Assembly (NCBI RefSeq): GCF_963855985.1
Contig: NC_087111.1
Coordinates: 873,001 to 937,000 of the forward strand
Source: Ostrinia nubilalis
Taxonomy: Eukaryota > Arthropoda > Insecta > Lepidoptera > Crambidae
Direction of reading: 5' to 3'
DNA length: 64,000 nucleotides
Under the pieces are notes generated by a model, which saw nothing but the letters and a program-made list of their open reading frames with translations, made no database searches and was not told the DNA's origin. Every line of letters begins with the position of its first letter. Position 1 is the stretch's first letter. Shown here one piece after another: positions 1 through 11,689 of the stretch. Position numbers and translations under genes: made by a program.

Positions 1-270
1 AATTATATACAAGCTATTAATGTTTGAAATATAATTTTGTTAATTTGCCATTCCATTTAATTTACACAATATCGGCAGCAAACAAGTTTGTTTGTATGCA
101 ATTATCTCCACAGTAATGGATGGAACAATAATTGTTTAATAGATGCGGTTTCCAGTGTGGTATTTACAATAAATTAGCTTGTTTGCCAAATAAATAATGA
201 TTTTGGATGGGTTTCGTATGGACAATTAAATAAGTAGGAACCTAATTTATTTATTTATTCTTCGTTGGTC

Positions 271-442
271 TTCGTTCGTTTCAGCCAAATGACGTCCACT
301 GCTGGACATAAAAAAAGGAAATTATATTATGCTAACATTGTGATCACCAACCCGCCTGCCAATCCCCCCATGGATAGGAAATCCTTCACGGAGGCCTTTG
401 TCCAGCAGTGGACGTCTTTCGGCTGAAACGAACGAACGAAAC
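271..442. mobile_element. Two RTE retrotransposon 3' tails, head to head
   Basis: Bases 271-309 are the 3' tip of an RTE-type element on the minus strand (CGTT repeats, then TTTCAGCCAAATGACGTCCA). Bases 373-442 are the same tip on the plus strand, ending in GAACGAACGAA. About 60 bases of unrelated AT-rich DNA separate them. No coding capacity remains. The pair could be two insertions or one rearranged insertion. Confidence 0.8.
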
Positions 443-1085
443 AGTTACTGAATGCTACTCAAGTAACTTTAAATTTTTATCAAATTCTATACGTGATTGA
501 CATTTGAACCCCATGGGTGAAATTGCACACAAAACAAAATGTGAAATTAAATACTACCATAAAGTGTCATTCTGAACAAACTTTCTAAAAGATCATCCTA
601 TTTAATTAACTATTTGCCGCAAAGTACCTACTTACAAATGGGTTGTAATAAAGGTTTTAGAACCTCACAAACGAAGTTGCGAGTGTCTTTAGCGGAATGG
701 ATTTAGCAAAAACTTCTCAGCAGACAAAATTTTTGCTAAATCCAGTAAACATTAAAAACCATTACCACCTTATCAGGCTCATAATAAACCTCATCAAGAC
801 CTTCCTCGCCAATAAACGTAAAGTGGGCGACAAATTACTCGGCACGCTCTTACCAGGCTTATTTACTAAAGCCTCATTTAAAGGGACATCAAGGTAAATA
901 CTGAAATCTTTAGTTGGAATAAGGGTGCAATAGAAATGTAGGTATAGTCAGATCTGCTGTCGACTATACGATAAGCACTTTCCCACTGTAATCCAGTTTT
1001 GCGGGATCCAGTAATGCAGGAATTGATATTTTCTTCACATTTTTTTGTCCTAAAATTATTTATTGCCTTGAGTACCTAATATAAT
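443..1085. other. Non-coding stretch, nothing recognised
   Basis: AT-rich sequence with no exon-like open frame. A 66-codon open frame at 697-897 has no recognisable motif or splice context. Confidence 0.5.
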
Positions 1086-1093
1086 ATTTAGAC

Positions 1094-1356
1094 CTGTGTT
1101 TTTCAACCTTTTTCATGACACGACCCCGTATGAAAAAATTTTTGGCGATTCCCGACCGTTCGCTTTTTTTTCATGCATTTTATAATATTGCAAAGACGTT
1201 TGTAGGGACCGAATACTTCAATCCATACAACATTTGCATAATTAGATTTCGGATTAATCTGTCTTTATAAGATTTTTTTTACTGAAGTAATTTTTACGAC
1301 CTCTCGCGACCCCTATAGAGGGTGGGGGGTCGCGACCCACAGGTTGAAAAACACTG
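1094..1356. mobile_element. hAT-type MITE with 8-bp target duplication
   Basis: The ends are inverted repeats (CTGTGTTTTTCAACCT at left, AGGTTGAAAAACACTG at right). The element is flanked by a perfect 8-bp direct repeat, ATTTAGAC (1086-1093 and 1357-1364). An 8-bp duplication with CAG-type ends is the hallmark of the hAT superfamily. At 263 bp it has no transposase, so it is non-autonomous. Confidence 0.88.
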
Positions 1357-1929
1357 ATTTAGACAATTGGACGTGGCTCAAAATAAAGAGGATAGTTTAT
1401 GGGCCATGCATGATCCGATTTTACGATATAAGTAATATTTTATAGACAAAATTTTGAAATGTTTGCAGTTTTCGATCGAAAATAATCAAAAGTTTACCGT
1501 AGAGATTACTATAAAGATAAACGTTTTGTCGAAAGACGATATCAAACCAAACAAATGGGTGAAACTTCGCAATTTCAAAAATGTTTTCAGATCCGTAGTA
1601 TAACTAGATTAAACTTAATTAAAACTGACAAACTCTGAAGAAGCTTCAAAGATAACCGTTGTAGATAGTATACAGTACTCAATCAAACTTCAAAATTACT
1701 TTAAAACTTTAAAATTTCTCGACATAATACCAATCAGTTGAGATTACTTGAGATTTACTTTGGCATTAGAATAAACCTAATTATAAACCTAGAATTAGTT
1801 AAACAAATCCAATTCAGGCCAAATCCATCAATGGGGTCCGCAGAATTGTGGGCCAAAAATTTGCTTCCACGGCCAGTTTATGTAGACCCCGCCCACCCTT
1901 TTGGGCAGTGTGAAATCGTATGAACTCGG

Positions 1930-2136
1930 AGGTTTATAGGGAAGCTGTGGGGGTCAAGTTACACTGGATGGTTGGGTCTGAAAGCAGAGTCGCACAGTGT
2001 CGTATCGGCCGCACCAGTGTGAGGTGGTGTGTACGACTCTCGCGATATAAACATACATATACGGTACAAGTTGTACGAGTATAAGTTTGGTGTGATTTGT
2101 GAAAGTTTTGCCGGAGCTTGGGCGGATTTTTTCTCG
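1930..2136 (+). promoter_or_regulatory. Possible promoter and non-coding first exon
   Basis: This patch is more GC- and CpG-rich than its surroundings. It contains ATATAAA near 2043 and ends at TCG followed by GTGAGT, a strong splice donor at 2137. The Ly6-type exon at 63758 begins just after a splice acceptor, so an upstream 5' UTR exon on the plus strand is expected. This patch is one candidate. Nothing else ties the two together, and it may be unrelated. Confidence 0.22.
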
Positions 2137-3205
2137 GTGAGTTGCAGATTTAAGTCGAATTATTAAAGTTGAGGAAAGTTTTGTTTCGAACAATGTGGTT
2201 GTTAATTGATATTAATTATGATGAAGTGATGAAGACTAATTATTGATTAAAGTGAAGAATAAACTATACAAGAACTTTTAAAACAAATTTGAAAAGCTTT
2301 TATGTTTAGCATGTAATAATTAAGAGCCAATTTAACTTTTTCGTGGAAAAAGTTTTACCTTATCGATAATGAGATTGGTATTGAATGAGTAAAGTTATGT
2401 GAGTTTTAAAATATTTCGTGAAGTTTTTAATAATTTCATTAAAGTGAAAATAACTTTGTTGGTTTGTTACTTCTTGCCCTGAATTATGTTTGTTGGATTT
2501 CTGTTTAAAGAAAGGAGTTGACCAAAAACATATAAGTAGGCTACTTTTTTCCGCAATGGTATATTACAGCATTGAAAAAAGTAGCCAATTATTAAATTGA
2601 CATTGCACAAACATAATAAGAAAAAATATAAATCGTAGGACACACAAAAAAGGCTGTGTATGAATCGAAATAAATCTACCTACAAGTATCTAACTACTAA
2701 AATACTACAGCTCTATATCAATGTAACTTGTTCGCTGATGTATTATGGACAATATCTACCTTAATATACCTACGACTTAATATTGCATATCATTATTAAT
2801 ACAAAAAGTCCACTTCAAAATATTTTCCGTTTCTCTTTTTCCTTTTACAATTCTTCTTTTTACTTTTTAACTTTTAAGATTTATGTATGCAACGTAAAAT
2901 GTTGGAAGTTTAATACCACTGAATTTTCCTTCTTATGGAACGATCTCGCACATAATTTGCCGTTTACTTGTCGTTAGTATAAAACGAAACAAACAACAAT
3001 TTCCATAGTAATAGCCTATAAACAACACTTTAATATTTGTTTAAAGTAGAGTTTGTTGTTAAAAAGCGTCGTGATATTTAAATTTTGCGTTGTAACTGCT
3101 TTAACGGTTTCTATGGGTGTTAAATTTTAAAAATGTCTCGAAGTTTTCAAGAAATAGTTGAAAACTTTGTGGTATACTGGTTTAATCAGTGTAATATCTT
3201 TTTCA
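2137..3205. other. Non-coding, intron-like AT-rich DNA
   Basis: No exon or intact element recognised apart from the 48-base hairpin at 2539-2586. Confidence 0.45.
2539..2586. repeat. Short imperfect hairpin
   Basis: GGCTACTTTTTTC plus CAATG pairs with CATTG plus GAAAAAAGTAGCC around a short loop, with a 2-base internal bulge. It could be a small MITE remnant or a chance AT-rich foldback. Confidence 0.5.
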
Positions 3206-3301
3206 TCATCATCATTATTTCAGCCATAGGACGTCCACTGCTGGATGCAGGCCGCTGCCAACCGGTTTTTATAAAAGTATTGGGGAGCCTATGTTCAGCA
3301 A
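3206..3301. mobile_element. RTE tail pair fused head to head
   Basis: A minus-strand tip with a (CAT)n end and TTTCAGCCATAGGACGTCCA (3206-3247) runs directly into plus-strand sequence (CTGGATGCAGGCCGCT ... GCCTATGTTCAGCA). This is the second inverted RTE pair in the first 3.5 kb. Confidence 0.7.
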
Positions 3302-3654
3302 TATCTATTTACTTCTTAATATTGTTTCAATAATATGGTTAACACATTGTATAATGATAGTTTAATGTCATTACAGACATAACCGGAAAATAATGACATG
3401 GTGACACCTGCAATTTATCATCGATATCAATGGTGCAAAACTATGCTAAAACTATGGTTTATCAAATCAACTGAGACATTCTTTATTTGATTGATAAGAA
3501 AGTTACAGAGAAGTGAAGGTTAAAGAACTGTTATTGTATTGTAAGGCTAACATAATTTATCTTGCTTTTCTAAAAGTGAAATCTTCAAAACTTGGCACCC
3601 ATCTCTCATCATTATGTACTTTTATCTGCCAAATCGACAACGTCTATTTTTAGC

Positions 3655-3879
3655 TCCCTACTAATATTATAAATGCGAAAGTTTCTATCCGTCTGTCTGT
3701 GTCGCGTTCACGCGTAAACCACTGAACCGATTTTGATGAAATTTGGCATAGAGATAGTGAGTCCTAGGAAAGGACATAAGATAGTTTTTATCCCGGTTTT
3801 TGAAACAGGGACGCCACCCGATAATGTTTTTCTGTGACATACAAAATTTCACGCGGGCGAAGCGCCGGCGGAAAGCTAG
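3655..3879 (+). mobile_element. Lep1-like non-autonomous Helitron
   Basis: It begins TCCCTACTAATATTATAAAT and ends GGCGGAAAGCTAG, preceded by a GC-rich partial hairpin. A 5' TC and a 3' hairpin plus CTAG without target duplication are Helitron hallmarks. Internal bases include GATTTTGATGAAATTTGGCA and ATAGTTTTTATCCCGGTTTT, shared with the copy at 58547. No protein is encoded. Confidence 0.85.
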
Positions 3880-4262
3880 TTCTTAATATTATTAGTGAAT
3901 TTGGCTTCCATAAGCTTATGCTTGCAAAAGCTCCCGAACAAGGCAGCTTATTCCTGAAGCTTACGCTGAATAAAGGACATGTTTCACGACGATGCAGCAA
4001 GATTCCCGATTGCGGGAAAGAATGGGATTCGCTGACTCATCGTGATTTAGTATCAGATTCTACATCAGGGTTTTAGGATAGACATAACGGGACTATTCCC
4101 ACCTCTCGTTCCCACCGCTGCAACTACTGTGTAGCTAGGATCCACAGCTTGACCGCCAATAAAAACCCAACCAGTGAAGGTCAAGTTTGTCCCGGGGGAA
4201 AGTTAAACTGTCATTAGGATAGACATGTTACTATCAATGTAACAAAAGAGGCTGACAAAGAA

Positions 4263-4345
4263 CTGAGTTTCTTCCGCCACTTCTAAGCACCAGCCCATAT
4301 GTTGTCCCGAAGTGGCGGTAGGGCAAGCTATAAATAATAAATAAA
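4263..4345 (+). repeat. Dispersed retroelement fragment (CTTCTCAGCAC family)
   Basis: Carries a degenerate form of the unit ACTGAGTTTCTTGC...CGAAG...GGTAGGGC. The same unit recurs at 11690, 12005, 15985, 18412 and 32538. It is probably a truncated LINE or SINE 3' region; the parent element cannot be identified from this window. Confidence 0.6.
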
Positions 4346-4369
4346 TATCATTGGACATTTTACACTGCG

Positions 4370-4548
4370 CCGCTAGTCCCAAACTAAGGCCTGGCTCACT
4401 CCGCGCGGTACATCCGATAATTACCTACAGCGAAGCGCCCCGCCGGCGGGTATTTATTATATCAGTCGAGTGTCACGCGCGCGCCCGTCAGGACGCTGGC
4501 GTGCGTTGTAGTATGATTATAATTCTATGATCGAAGTATTATTTAAAA
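4370..4548 (+). promoter_or_regulatory. GC-rich leader of the THAP-type exon
   Basis: A CpG-rich patch with CGCGCG runs sits immediately upstream of the THAP-type start codon, with an AT-rich link. It could be the old promoter and 5' UTR of that gene. No TATA box or clear initiator was identified. Confidence 0.3.
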
Positions 4549-4654
4549 ATGGACATAAAGAGAAAGAAATATTGTGCGGCGTTCGGGTGTTTAAATTCGA
4601 AAAGAAATCTACCGGATTTATCTTTTTTTTTTCGCTTCCCAAAGATGCTGAAAG
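4549..4654 (+). pseudogene. THAP-domain first exon, frameshifted
   Basis: From the ATG at 4549 the frame reads MDIKRKKYCAAFGCLNSKRN, then LPDLSFFFRFPK. This is the N-terminus of a THAP zinc finger: C-x4-C with a following F-PK motif. THAP domains bind DNA in P-element transposases and in host regulators. The usual motif continues PKDAER. Here those residues are readable only in the neighbouring frame, so one base has been lost between the T-run and CCCAAAG, and the original frame ends at a stop shortly after. The AG/GTATGT at 4654-4655 looks like the exon 1 donor. No downstream THAP exon with the remaining Cys/His pair was found nearby. It may be a dead gene copy, a P-type transposon remnant, or a read error in the ten-T run. 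Confidence 0.68.
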
Positions 4655-4731
4655 GTATGTTGGCCATGTAGGTAATCAATAATTCTTAGGATAGTATAGG
4701 AACCTAACCTACTATGACTACTGCTCAGAAT

Positions 4732-4801
4732 GCGTTCGTTCGTTTCAGCCAAATGACGTCCACTGCTGGACAAAGGCCTCTCCCAAGGTTTTCCATAATG
4801 A
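4732..4801 (-). mobile_element. RTE 3' tail, GAAC-repeat subfamily
   Basis: CGTTCGTTCGTTTCAGCCAA followed by the conserved CACTGCTGGACAAAGGCCTC and TTTTCCATAATGAA. Extreme 5' truncation leaves about 70 bp. Confidence 0.85.
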
Positions 4802-5059
4802 ATGCATACTTACCTACATACGTACCTCATTACAAATAAGTAGATTAATTATTTTTTCACTAGACAGCAACCCTAACAGCGTAAGAAGAGTTCAGAGGCA
4901 CGCGATAGAAAGAGACAAAACTTGTAGGTGAATAAAATTGTAGGTACGTAGTGCTGTGCGAGCTGAATTCCACTGTATCGCGTCGTAGCAAGACTCGCAT
5001 TTATTTAAATCGTCTTGCGGAGTAATCCTTCTGTACCTGTACTATTACTTATTCTGTGG

Positions 5060-5275
5060 CAAAGCTTTTACTATGGGTACTAGACAACGGATATAAACAT
5101 ACTTACATACGTTTTTTTTGTAAATACATACATATTATACATAGAAAACACCCAGACCCGTCACAGAAACTAAAATTCATCATTTCAATTTCTGTCCGAC
5201 CGGGAATCGAACCCCGGACCTCTCGGCATAGTAGTCCGTTCTGAACCACTACTTACACCAAACGGCCGACAAATA
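5060..5275 (-). mobile_element. tRNA-derived SINE
   Basis: On the minus strand the head contains a tRNA-like box B (GGTTCGATTCCCGG) within a degenerate tRNA-like arm, followed by an AT-rich body. Box B of an RNA polymerase III promoter plus a non-tRNA body is the standard SINE layout. Box A is weak, so age or truncation is likely. Confidence 0.68.
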
Positions 5276-5287
5276 CACAATACGGGT

Positions 5288-5340
5288 ATATTTGGGACGT
5301 GTATAAGCGCCCTTGAAAGAGCCTAATAAGTACTGAATAA
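5288..5340 (+). repeat. Retroelement 3' tail (GGGACGTGT family)
   Basis: Reads GGGACGTGTATAAGCGCCCT, then AAAGAGCCTAATAAGTACTG. It is related to the tails at 12113-12165 and 63672-63725. Confidence 0.6.
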
Positions 5341-5349
5341 TTTAATAAT

Positions 5350-5445
5350 TTACGGGATTACTACCATGTACCTTCATTTCGAGTTTCCGATATTTCGGCA
5401 CTGTTGCAAGCGCCATGGTCACGGAGGAGTAACTGAGGAAACTTT
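5350..5445 (-). repeat. Dispersed repeat, inverted copy at 25.8 kb
   Basis: The reverse complement contains GTGACCATGGCGCTTGCAAC and AGTGCCGAAATAT, matching 25798-25895 on the plus strand. It is a retroelement-like 3' fragment; the parent element was not recognised. Confidence 0.65.
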
Positions 5446-5871
5446 CGGGGGAATAATTTATTTGATTTGATTCACTCTTTTCTTCTAAAATGTGTGATAT
5501 TATCGCCATTTCATGTAGTGAACTGACTGAATAACGAATTGGTTCCATATTAATTGGTTCTAATTAATAAATATCCCTTTCATAAAGCAAAAAATGCTAA
5601 ATAATTTCTAAAGCTACCAATACATTTTCCTCCTTCCGTATCAGTACAGTTTGCACTACAAACATTTACTCAATACATTAAAATTAAATATGCCTCGGGC
5701 CTACCCTAAATATTAGAGGAGATTGAGCGTAGTCGTATGTTGGGGCAATTTATACAGGCTGAAATCAATTACCGGCAGTCAAGCAGAGGTGTTTACTGAA
5801 AATCTTACGTAAGATTAAAGGGTGGAAAATTATTTTGAAGTGACTGAGTTGGTTTTCATTTATAAAGAAAA

Positions 5872-6040
5872 ATAGCGGCCGCCTGCGACTTTTTACGAAT
5901 TAATCCCGTATTACCCCTTAGGGGTGGAGTTTCGTAAAATCCTTTCTTAGCGGATGCCTATGTCATAACATCTATCTGCATGCCAAATGTCAGTCAGTCA
6001 GTCACCTTTGAGTTATAAATATTTAGATATTGTGCATTGT
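5872..6040 (-). mobile_element. Helitron-like element, GCGGCCGC subfamily
   Basis: Starts (A)TAGCGGCCGCCTGCGAC and contains TCGTAAAATCCTTTCTTAGC and a TCAG-repeat run. Matching copies lie at 12693, 30901 and 33841. The terminal CTAG is degraded to ATAG. Confidence 0.72.
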
Positions 6041-6374
6041 GAATAGACTACAATCAAGATTAGTATGAAGAGATTTTGACTTGCTTAGGCTTGATTACTG
6101 AAAATAAAGTAACTTAAGTAGGTACGTTTTACGAAAGGTCTCAATGTATTTTTGTGACTGATATCGCACGTCAACTTAAACGCTTTTTGCAACAAGAATG
6201 TATTACTTACAATTTATTAGACTGATATGCTGTCAAAATGGCAATACTGCAACAGAATTAATCTTTTTATTTAAAGTCTTGATTTAATTATTTTTCTATT
6301 TATAATTTATGTATTATGTATTTATTGTTAACTCGAATAGCATTGTATGTTGTGTGCACTTGTTATTGGAGCTG

Positions 6375-6470
6375 CAACAAGTTTTACTGTATAGCCTGCT
6401 TTAAAAGCTTTGTATGTTATGGTTGTATCCCTGTTTTGTGCACCAAATAAAATAAATAAATAAATTTGAG
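6375..6470 (+). repeat. Retroelement 3' end with (AAAT)n tail
   Basis: Ends CACCAAATAAAATAAATAAATAAA, which resembles a polyadenylated LINE or SINE end. No coding portion remains. Confidence 0.5.
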
Positions 6471-7448
6471 TTAAGTTAAAGAATACAGTTAGAGCAGTCT
6501 TTCAGAATACAAGCCATAACTCTTTAAACACGTAAAAATATACAAACTAGTTTAGTAAGATGGCGTAGGTACCGACGTATTTAATTAAATTCTTTTGTTG
6601 TGCATTGTAAGAGAGTGTAATCAATCAGAACGCAGTTTTTGCATCATCTTTCTTCATTAACTTCAAGAAAAGCTCTCGTTCATAAATATTTGAGCAGGCA
6701 ATTTATTCTAACATGACAGATATTAAAAAGTAGGCTGAAATCGTCATCTTTGTCGCATTAGTTCCTTTCAGGCCTTTTGGAATTAAAAAGTTTATTTTTA
6801 CGGCGACTTTTGACATTATTACAGCTTATTACGAGTACACCTATATATTAACAGGTACCTTTAAGTTAGTGACCTGTTATGATTTCAATAATAAAACTAC
6901 TTTTGCTAGACATACAAGTTGTAAGGTCAAGCTGTAGGTTAACAAAAATTCTGCGTTAAGACACAATTCTCTTTTTAAGCTGCATTTAATATGCATCCCA
7001 CGCATTCTGTCATACAAAGAAAAGCGCTGAGATTGATCTAAAATTTTTGTTTATTGTTACACCCTGTATTATAAGACGAAAACAACAATGACGAAGTGGA
7101 TTTAACTTTTCCCGATAAAAACTCCAGCTTTCAATCCAACTGCTAAGCTATTTCCATTAATCATGTTGTTTTATTGATCCTAAGATCGGAACTTTTGCCT
7201 AATTTTGGGCAACAAAAACTGGTTAAATTGATTTATTTCTTCTCAGTACAGCCAAGACAAGATCATTCAAAATAAACAATTTCTTTTTAAATGTTTGAAA
7301 TAGTTTGGAACTGCCTTGCTACAAGTTAAAATTTTCTAAACTTATGGAAAAAGAAGTTACGATAGAACTACTTATTTATCTCAGTTTCTTGTGCTGCTTC
7401 TTTTGGACCCAATATTGTCCTGAAGACTACCTCATCATGATGAAATAC
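6471..7448. other. Non-coding stretch, nothing recognised
   Basis: AT-rich DNA without recognisable exons or elements. Confidence 0.45.
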
Positions 7449-7607
7449 TTCGTTCGTTTCAGCCAAATGACGTCCACAGCTGGACAAAAGCCTCCCCAAA
7501 CATTTCCATTAGGACCGGTATCCAGGCACTTCCCGCGACTTTCACCAGAACGTCGGTCCACCTAGTGGGGGCCTACTCGCCCACACTACGTTTTCTGGCC
7601 TGTGGTC
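7449..7607 (-). mobile_element. RTE 3' tail, GAAC-repeat subfamily
   Basis: The minus strand keeps the end of the RTE reading frame region (GGTCCACCTAGTGGGGGCCT in reverse) through the TTTCAGCCAAATGACGTCCA tip. About 160 bp, with internal substitutions and frame loss. Confidence 0.85.
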
Positions 7608-8176
7608 TTACTCTTAGATGACTGTTAAAAAGTTTGACTAATTTAGTTAATAAATTTGATACACCTACTACATGTTACCTAACTCTCCTATAAATGAAAA
7701 TAGCAATAGCAACCTTATGGAGTCTGAATTTGGTAATAAATTAAATTATATCTACAGAAGACTTACGGTAAATAACTCGTGCCCTATTCGTATCGACTTA
7801 CGTTACTTTTGATTCAATTCCGTCCAGTTTCTGTTCTTTGTACGGCGGAGGAATAATCTCGAACCTAATGAAATCGGACTCGCGAGGGCTTCAAATCCGT
7901 TCATCAAAATTATACGTCCTCTCTAATCTCTTATTCAAGAGGAAATCTATTCTTTATCTTCAAAGCCAAAGATTTTTGTGAATAAAAGATAGAATACTGA
8001 ATAGTAGGTACCTACTTATAAAAACCATTAAATTGATTTTTTAATTAATTCAAAAGAGTACGTTGTCTTCTGGTGAATTGGTACAATGATTTGAAATGAA
8101 ATAATATCCTTACAAGTGCGTAAGTGCGGGGATCAAACCTGCGACCTCTGGTACATAATTCCCTTTTAAAGCATTA

Positions 8177-9347
8177 TAGGGTAATTGCGCCGGTTTTCCG
8201 TCCAGCTCCTGTTTTCGTCCATTTGACCGACTTGCCACACACAAATACGGAAAATTAGAATACAAACCTAACTTTCCGTGCAAGTTTGGACTTGTTACGA
8301 TCTATAATATCTAAGTAACAGTTCTGCCTGCATGAAAATGTAATTTGACAAGTAATAACTCCAAAAAAATCTACGGAAGTTGCTGCTGCACACAGGTGAA
8401 TGGAAAACGTCATCAAGTTAGAAAAAAACGTGCCGGTAGGGAACTTTCATGGTATGTTTAATTACTGTTTTAGCTACTTTACGTAATGTTTTGGCACATA
8501 TGTCTAATTATTAGCATAATAAACACTATTTTAAGGGTTCATTAAAGTTTTTGTACAGAAATCTTAGATAATTAAGTGGACTAATACTAGCATAACAATT
8601 TTGCAAGATTTTGGTTTTCGTCCACGTGGACGGAAACCCTGACACCTAGTTAATATTTTTAATAATCATTTTACTTCAACGGACCTACAAAATACAATGT
8701 TTTTTCTTCCAATATGATCTTTATTGCTATTACATTAAACATTTTAGTTTACGTCCACTTTTTAACAGTGATAAACCCATAAAAACCGTTAAAAAGATGT
8801 GGACGAAAACAAAAAACAGCTTTAAACGTTGTTGTGTTTTCGTCCATGACGTCATGAGCAAGCACTGGGGTGGACGAAAACCAAAATTAGCTATTCCTGT
8901 AGATTAGTTTTCGTCCATTTGTCCTTCGACCTATTGAAATATTTTCCTAAATTTAGGTAAGAAACTTATTTAAATCTTTTTGATATCATTTGAAAACTAA
9001 CAAAATTACCTTTCAAATGATATACCACAATCCATAGTTACTGTATTGTAGAATTGGTTTTAAGTTAATAATTCAACTGCACCCTTTTTTCTACACAGTG
9101 GTCGGAAACTAGCGTACACTAGGACGAAAACTGATTTTTTTGGACGAAAACTAGTGAAATCGCCTCTTTTTTTTTATAAAAAAACCCGTGGTATTTACTT
9201 ATTTTCATATAATATTAACGTAAAGTAGACTATATAAGGACTAAAATAACATATGATACATATGAGTAAGGGTATTTTAAGATATTCATTTCGCATCACA
9301 AAGTTGGCAACTCCGATAATTGGACGAAAACTAGCGCACTTACCCTA
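8177..9347. mobile_element. 1.17-kb TIR element with repeated GGACGAAAAC motif
   Basis: The left end TAGGGTAATTGCGCCGGTTT and the right end, whose reverse complement is TAGGGTAAGTGCGCTAGTTT, are inverted repeats about 26 bp long that finish in GTCC. A TA at each boundary may be the target duplication. GGACGAAAAC or its complement occurs exactly at 8211, 8614, 8801, 8836, 8872, 8907, 9122, 9142 and 9322, with near copies at 8192, 8628 and 8746. No open frame suggests a transposase. It is probably a non-autonomous DNA transposon with many potential transposase-binding sites; the superfamily was not determined. Confidence 0.72.
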
Positions 9348-11171
9348 CCACGCGCCTATCAAATATTTCTTAAAGGTTAAAATATTAAGATTTTTCTTAA
9401 CTTATTCGATTTGTTTTGACATACATAAGTAGCACTTAAGTGACGGTTTTAGTTATGAATGACATAAATCGGTAGGTACTAAAAATATTCGGACCCTTAG
9501 ACATGAGACCTCATAAATTAGTCAATTCCGAAATCTCAAAGCCTTGGGCTCAATAATTCAGGTTATTTATCAATACCCCAGTGAAAAATGGGACGAATAC
9601 TGAATGATAAATGGACGAACGCTTATCTCTTGAGCAAAATACGCCAATTTCTTTTGTTTCGTTTTTGAGAAATCATCTTGGAGACCTTTTGTTGCGTAAT
9701 TGAATACACAAATGACTTATCTTTTTATTTTTAACCGTATTGTCAGAGTTTTGGGAAAATAAAAACAACAAAACCCGATTGTTTATTGTAAATTGATGTT
9801 TTTAGATGGTGGCTCAAGATCCTCAACAAACTTGTTATTCATACATCAAGGCGTTACAAACTTCCCCATTAATGATTATTTAATGAACAATGTGGGCCCA
9901 GATCAAAAATTCTGCCAGTTTCCGCCAAAACCGGTTCCAAGTCCCAAATAAATGAAACCCGGGGCGAAGTAGAGCGTTCCTCGTTTTGCGCTGAATATTG
10001 CAGCCAAGCTGAAAGACGCCAGAACACTGCTTCTGGGTGACGTGAATTTTTAAATACATCGACGCTGCCCGCGCCTTGTCATCTTTGCGATAACAGTTTT
10101 GAATACGGAATTCGGGTATGTTGTTGTTTTAACGCGATCTTGTTACGGTGCCTGGACTCGATCTGACGTTGAGCCAAGAAGTTTGTGCTGAGCTTTTGTT
10201 TGAACCAAACCAGATACTTTCTGGTGCATGCAGTTTCGTCGCATGTACTTACTAGTAGATAGTTTTCTATTAGCTCATGTGTGTTACATTTGTATTTCAC
10301 CAATTATTTCCATACAAACCTCAACTTTTTGTTGGCCAACAAGATTACCTAAGTCCGAGCATATTTAGTATATTTGTCTTAGTCCTAGATCTATCTTTTT
10401 ACCTAAGTTCAGTAGTAACGCGTGGGAACTTAACGAAGATATAATGAACGTTATGTTATACCCCGCCTTATTCCCAACTAGGCAAGATTAACAGCGACCA
10501 TTCCCAACTTTTACTATCTTAAATCTGTCCCTAATTCCGCCTTTTTATGCGCCACCGAATGCCTGACGAATCCCATTTTTTCTGCTCCTTTATTCAAACC
10601 TTTCGGGACAATATTTATACAGTCCTCGAGGATTACAGTGGAATAACCCTTCTGCGACGAACCCTTCACTGTCAGTCAGGGTCCATTAGATCAGCAGGGG
10701 TGCACAAAACATGATTACGAAAGTGTATCGATGAAGGAGGGTGTGACAACTTGCTCGACAAGACGCCAATTTTAATCTGTGGGGCGTGTTTTATATCTTC
10801 AGACAGTGTTGTTGGAATAGTAAAACAGAAAAAGTTACGTTTTATTTTGCTGTTGTGTCAGCGTGAAAGCATTTTAAGTGCCTTTAATGGACAAAATCCT
10901 AATTATGGATGGGTACTTTATCAGTTATCTACAAAAAAAAACTTCATCGAAATATCGATGTTTCTGCATCGATATTCGATAATTTATTGATACAGCCCTA
11001 GACCTGTCAGGTTCCCGACAAATTGGGTTGTTTCTTTAGCTCCACTTGAGGTTAAAAATTCAGTGACTGCTTTCGTATGCCTGAAAGCGTGACTGTAAAA
11101 ATACAGGCTGTCAGGTCGTAGCGTATTGGTAAATAGCTAAAAGTCTTCCTCGGTTATCAGACATAATAAAA
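9348..11171. other. Non-coding stretch, little recognised
   Basis: No exon recognised. A small AT-rich foldback around ATATCGATG lies at 10946-10980. Weak GGACGAA look-alikes near 9590-9620 are not counted as part of the preceding element. Confidence 0.4.
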
Positions 11172-11270
11172 AAGTTGCACCATCTTACTTAAACTTTGAC
11201 AAACGTCAAAAATCTGTCAAACTAAAAGCACCGGTTATTGTTAATGTTACGGTTTAAATAAGGTGGTGGA
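11172..11270. mobile_element. GTTGCACCATCTTAC MITE, degenerate copy
   Basis: AAAGTTGCACCATCTTACTT at left is answered by TAAGGTGGTG at right, with internal GACAAACGTCAAAAATCTGT and ACCGGTTATTG. It belongs to an eight-copy family in this window; the outermost GGCTGAG bases are lost here. Confidence 0.75.
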
Positions 11271-11689
11271 AAATAATATTGATGTCATTATCGTAGTTTG
11301 TAACCAACAACAGTTTTCAAAAATCCAAACCTTCCAATCTCAAAACAAAAACTAAGTGCCACTTACCTACTTCCATTAACCAAAGATGACTTACGAAAAT
11401 ATTTACCATACCATCGCGACGGTAATTAATACTCGTATGTTATTTACGAAAAAAGTGCGTTACCAACACGCGTGTCACAAACACTGATTTACGCCAGAGG
11501 TGAGAGGTTCATACATAACAGAATAAATACATAACGCGCTTGTAAATAAATCCTCCACTTTGATATGTGGCCTCTTATACCTCCACTAGCGGGATGTGGA
11601 ATCATTTTTATGTATTAGGATATAGGTATGAGCAGGTAAAAGAAAGAAGATAGATGAACGGATAGTAGAATATAAGTTAGAACACTGAG

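Noticed and set aside
10946..10980. ATATCGATG foldback as miRNA
   Set aside because: Stem about 14 bp and loop 6 bases, too short for a precursor.
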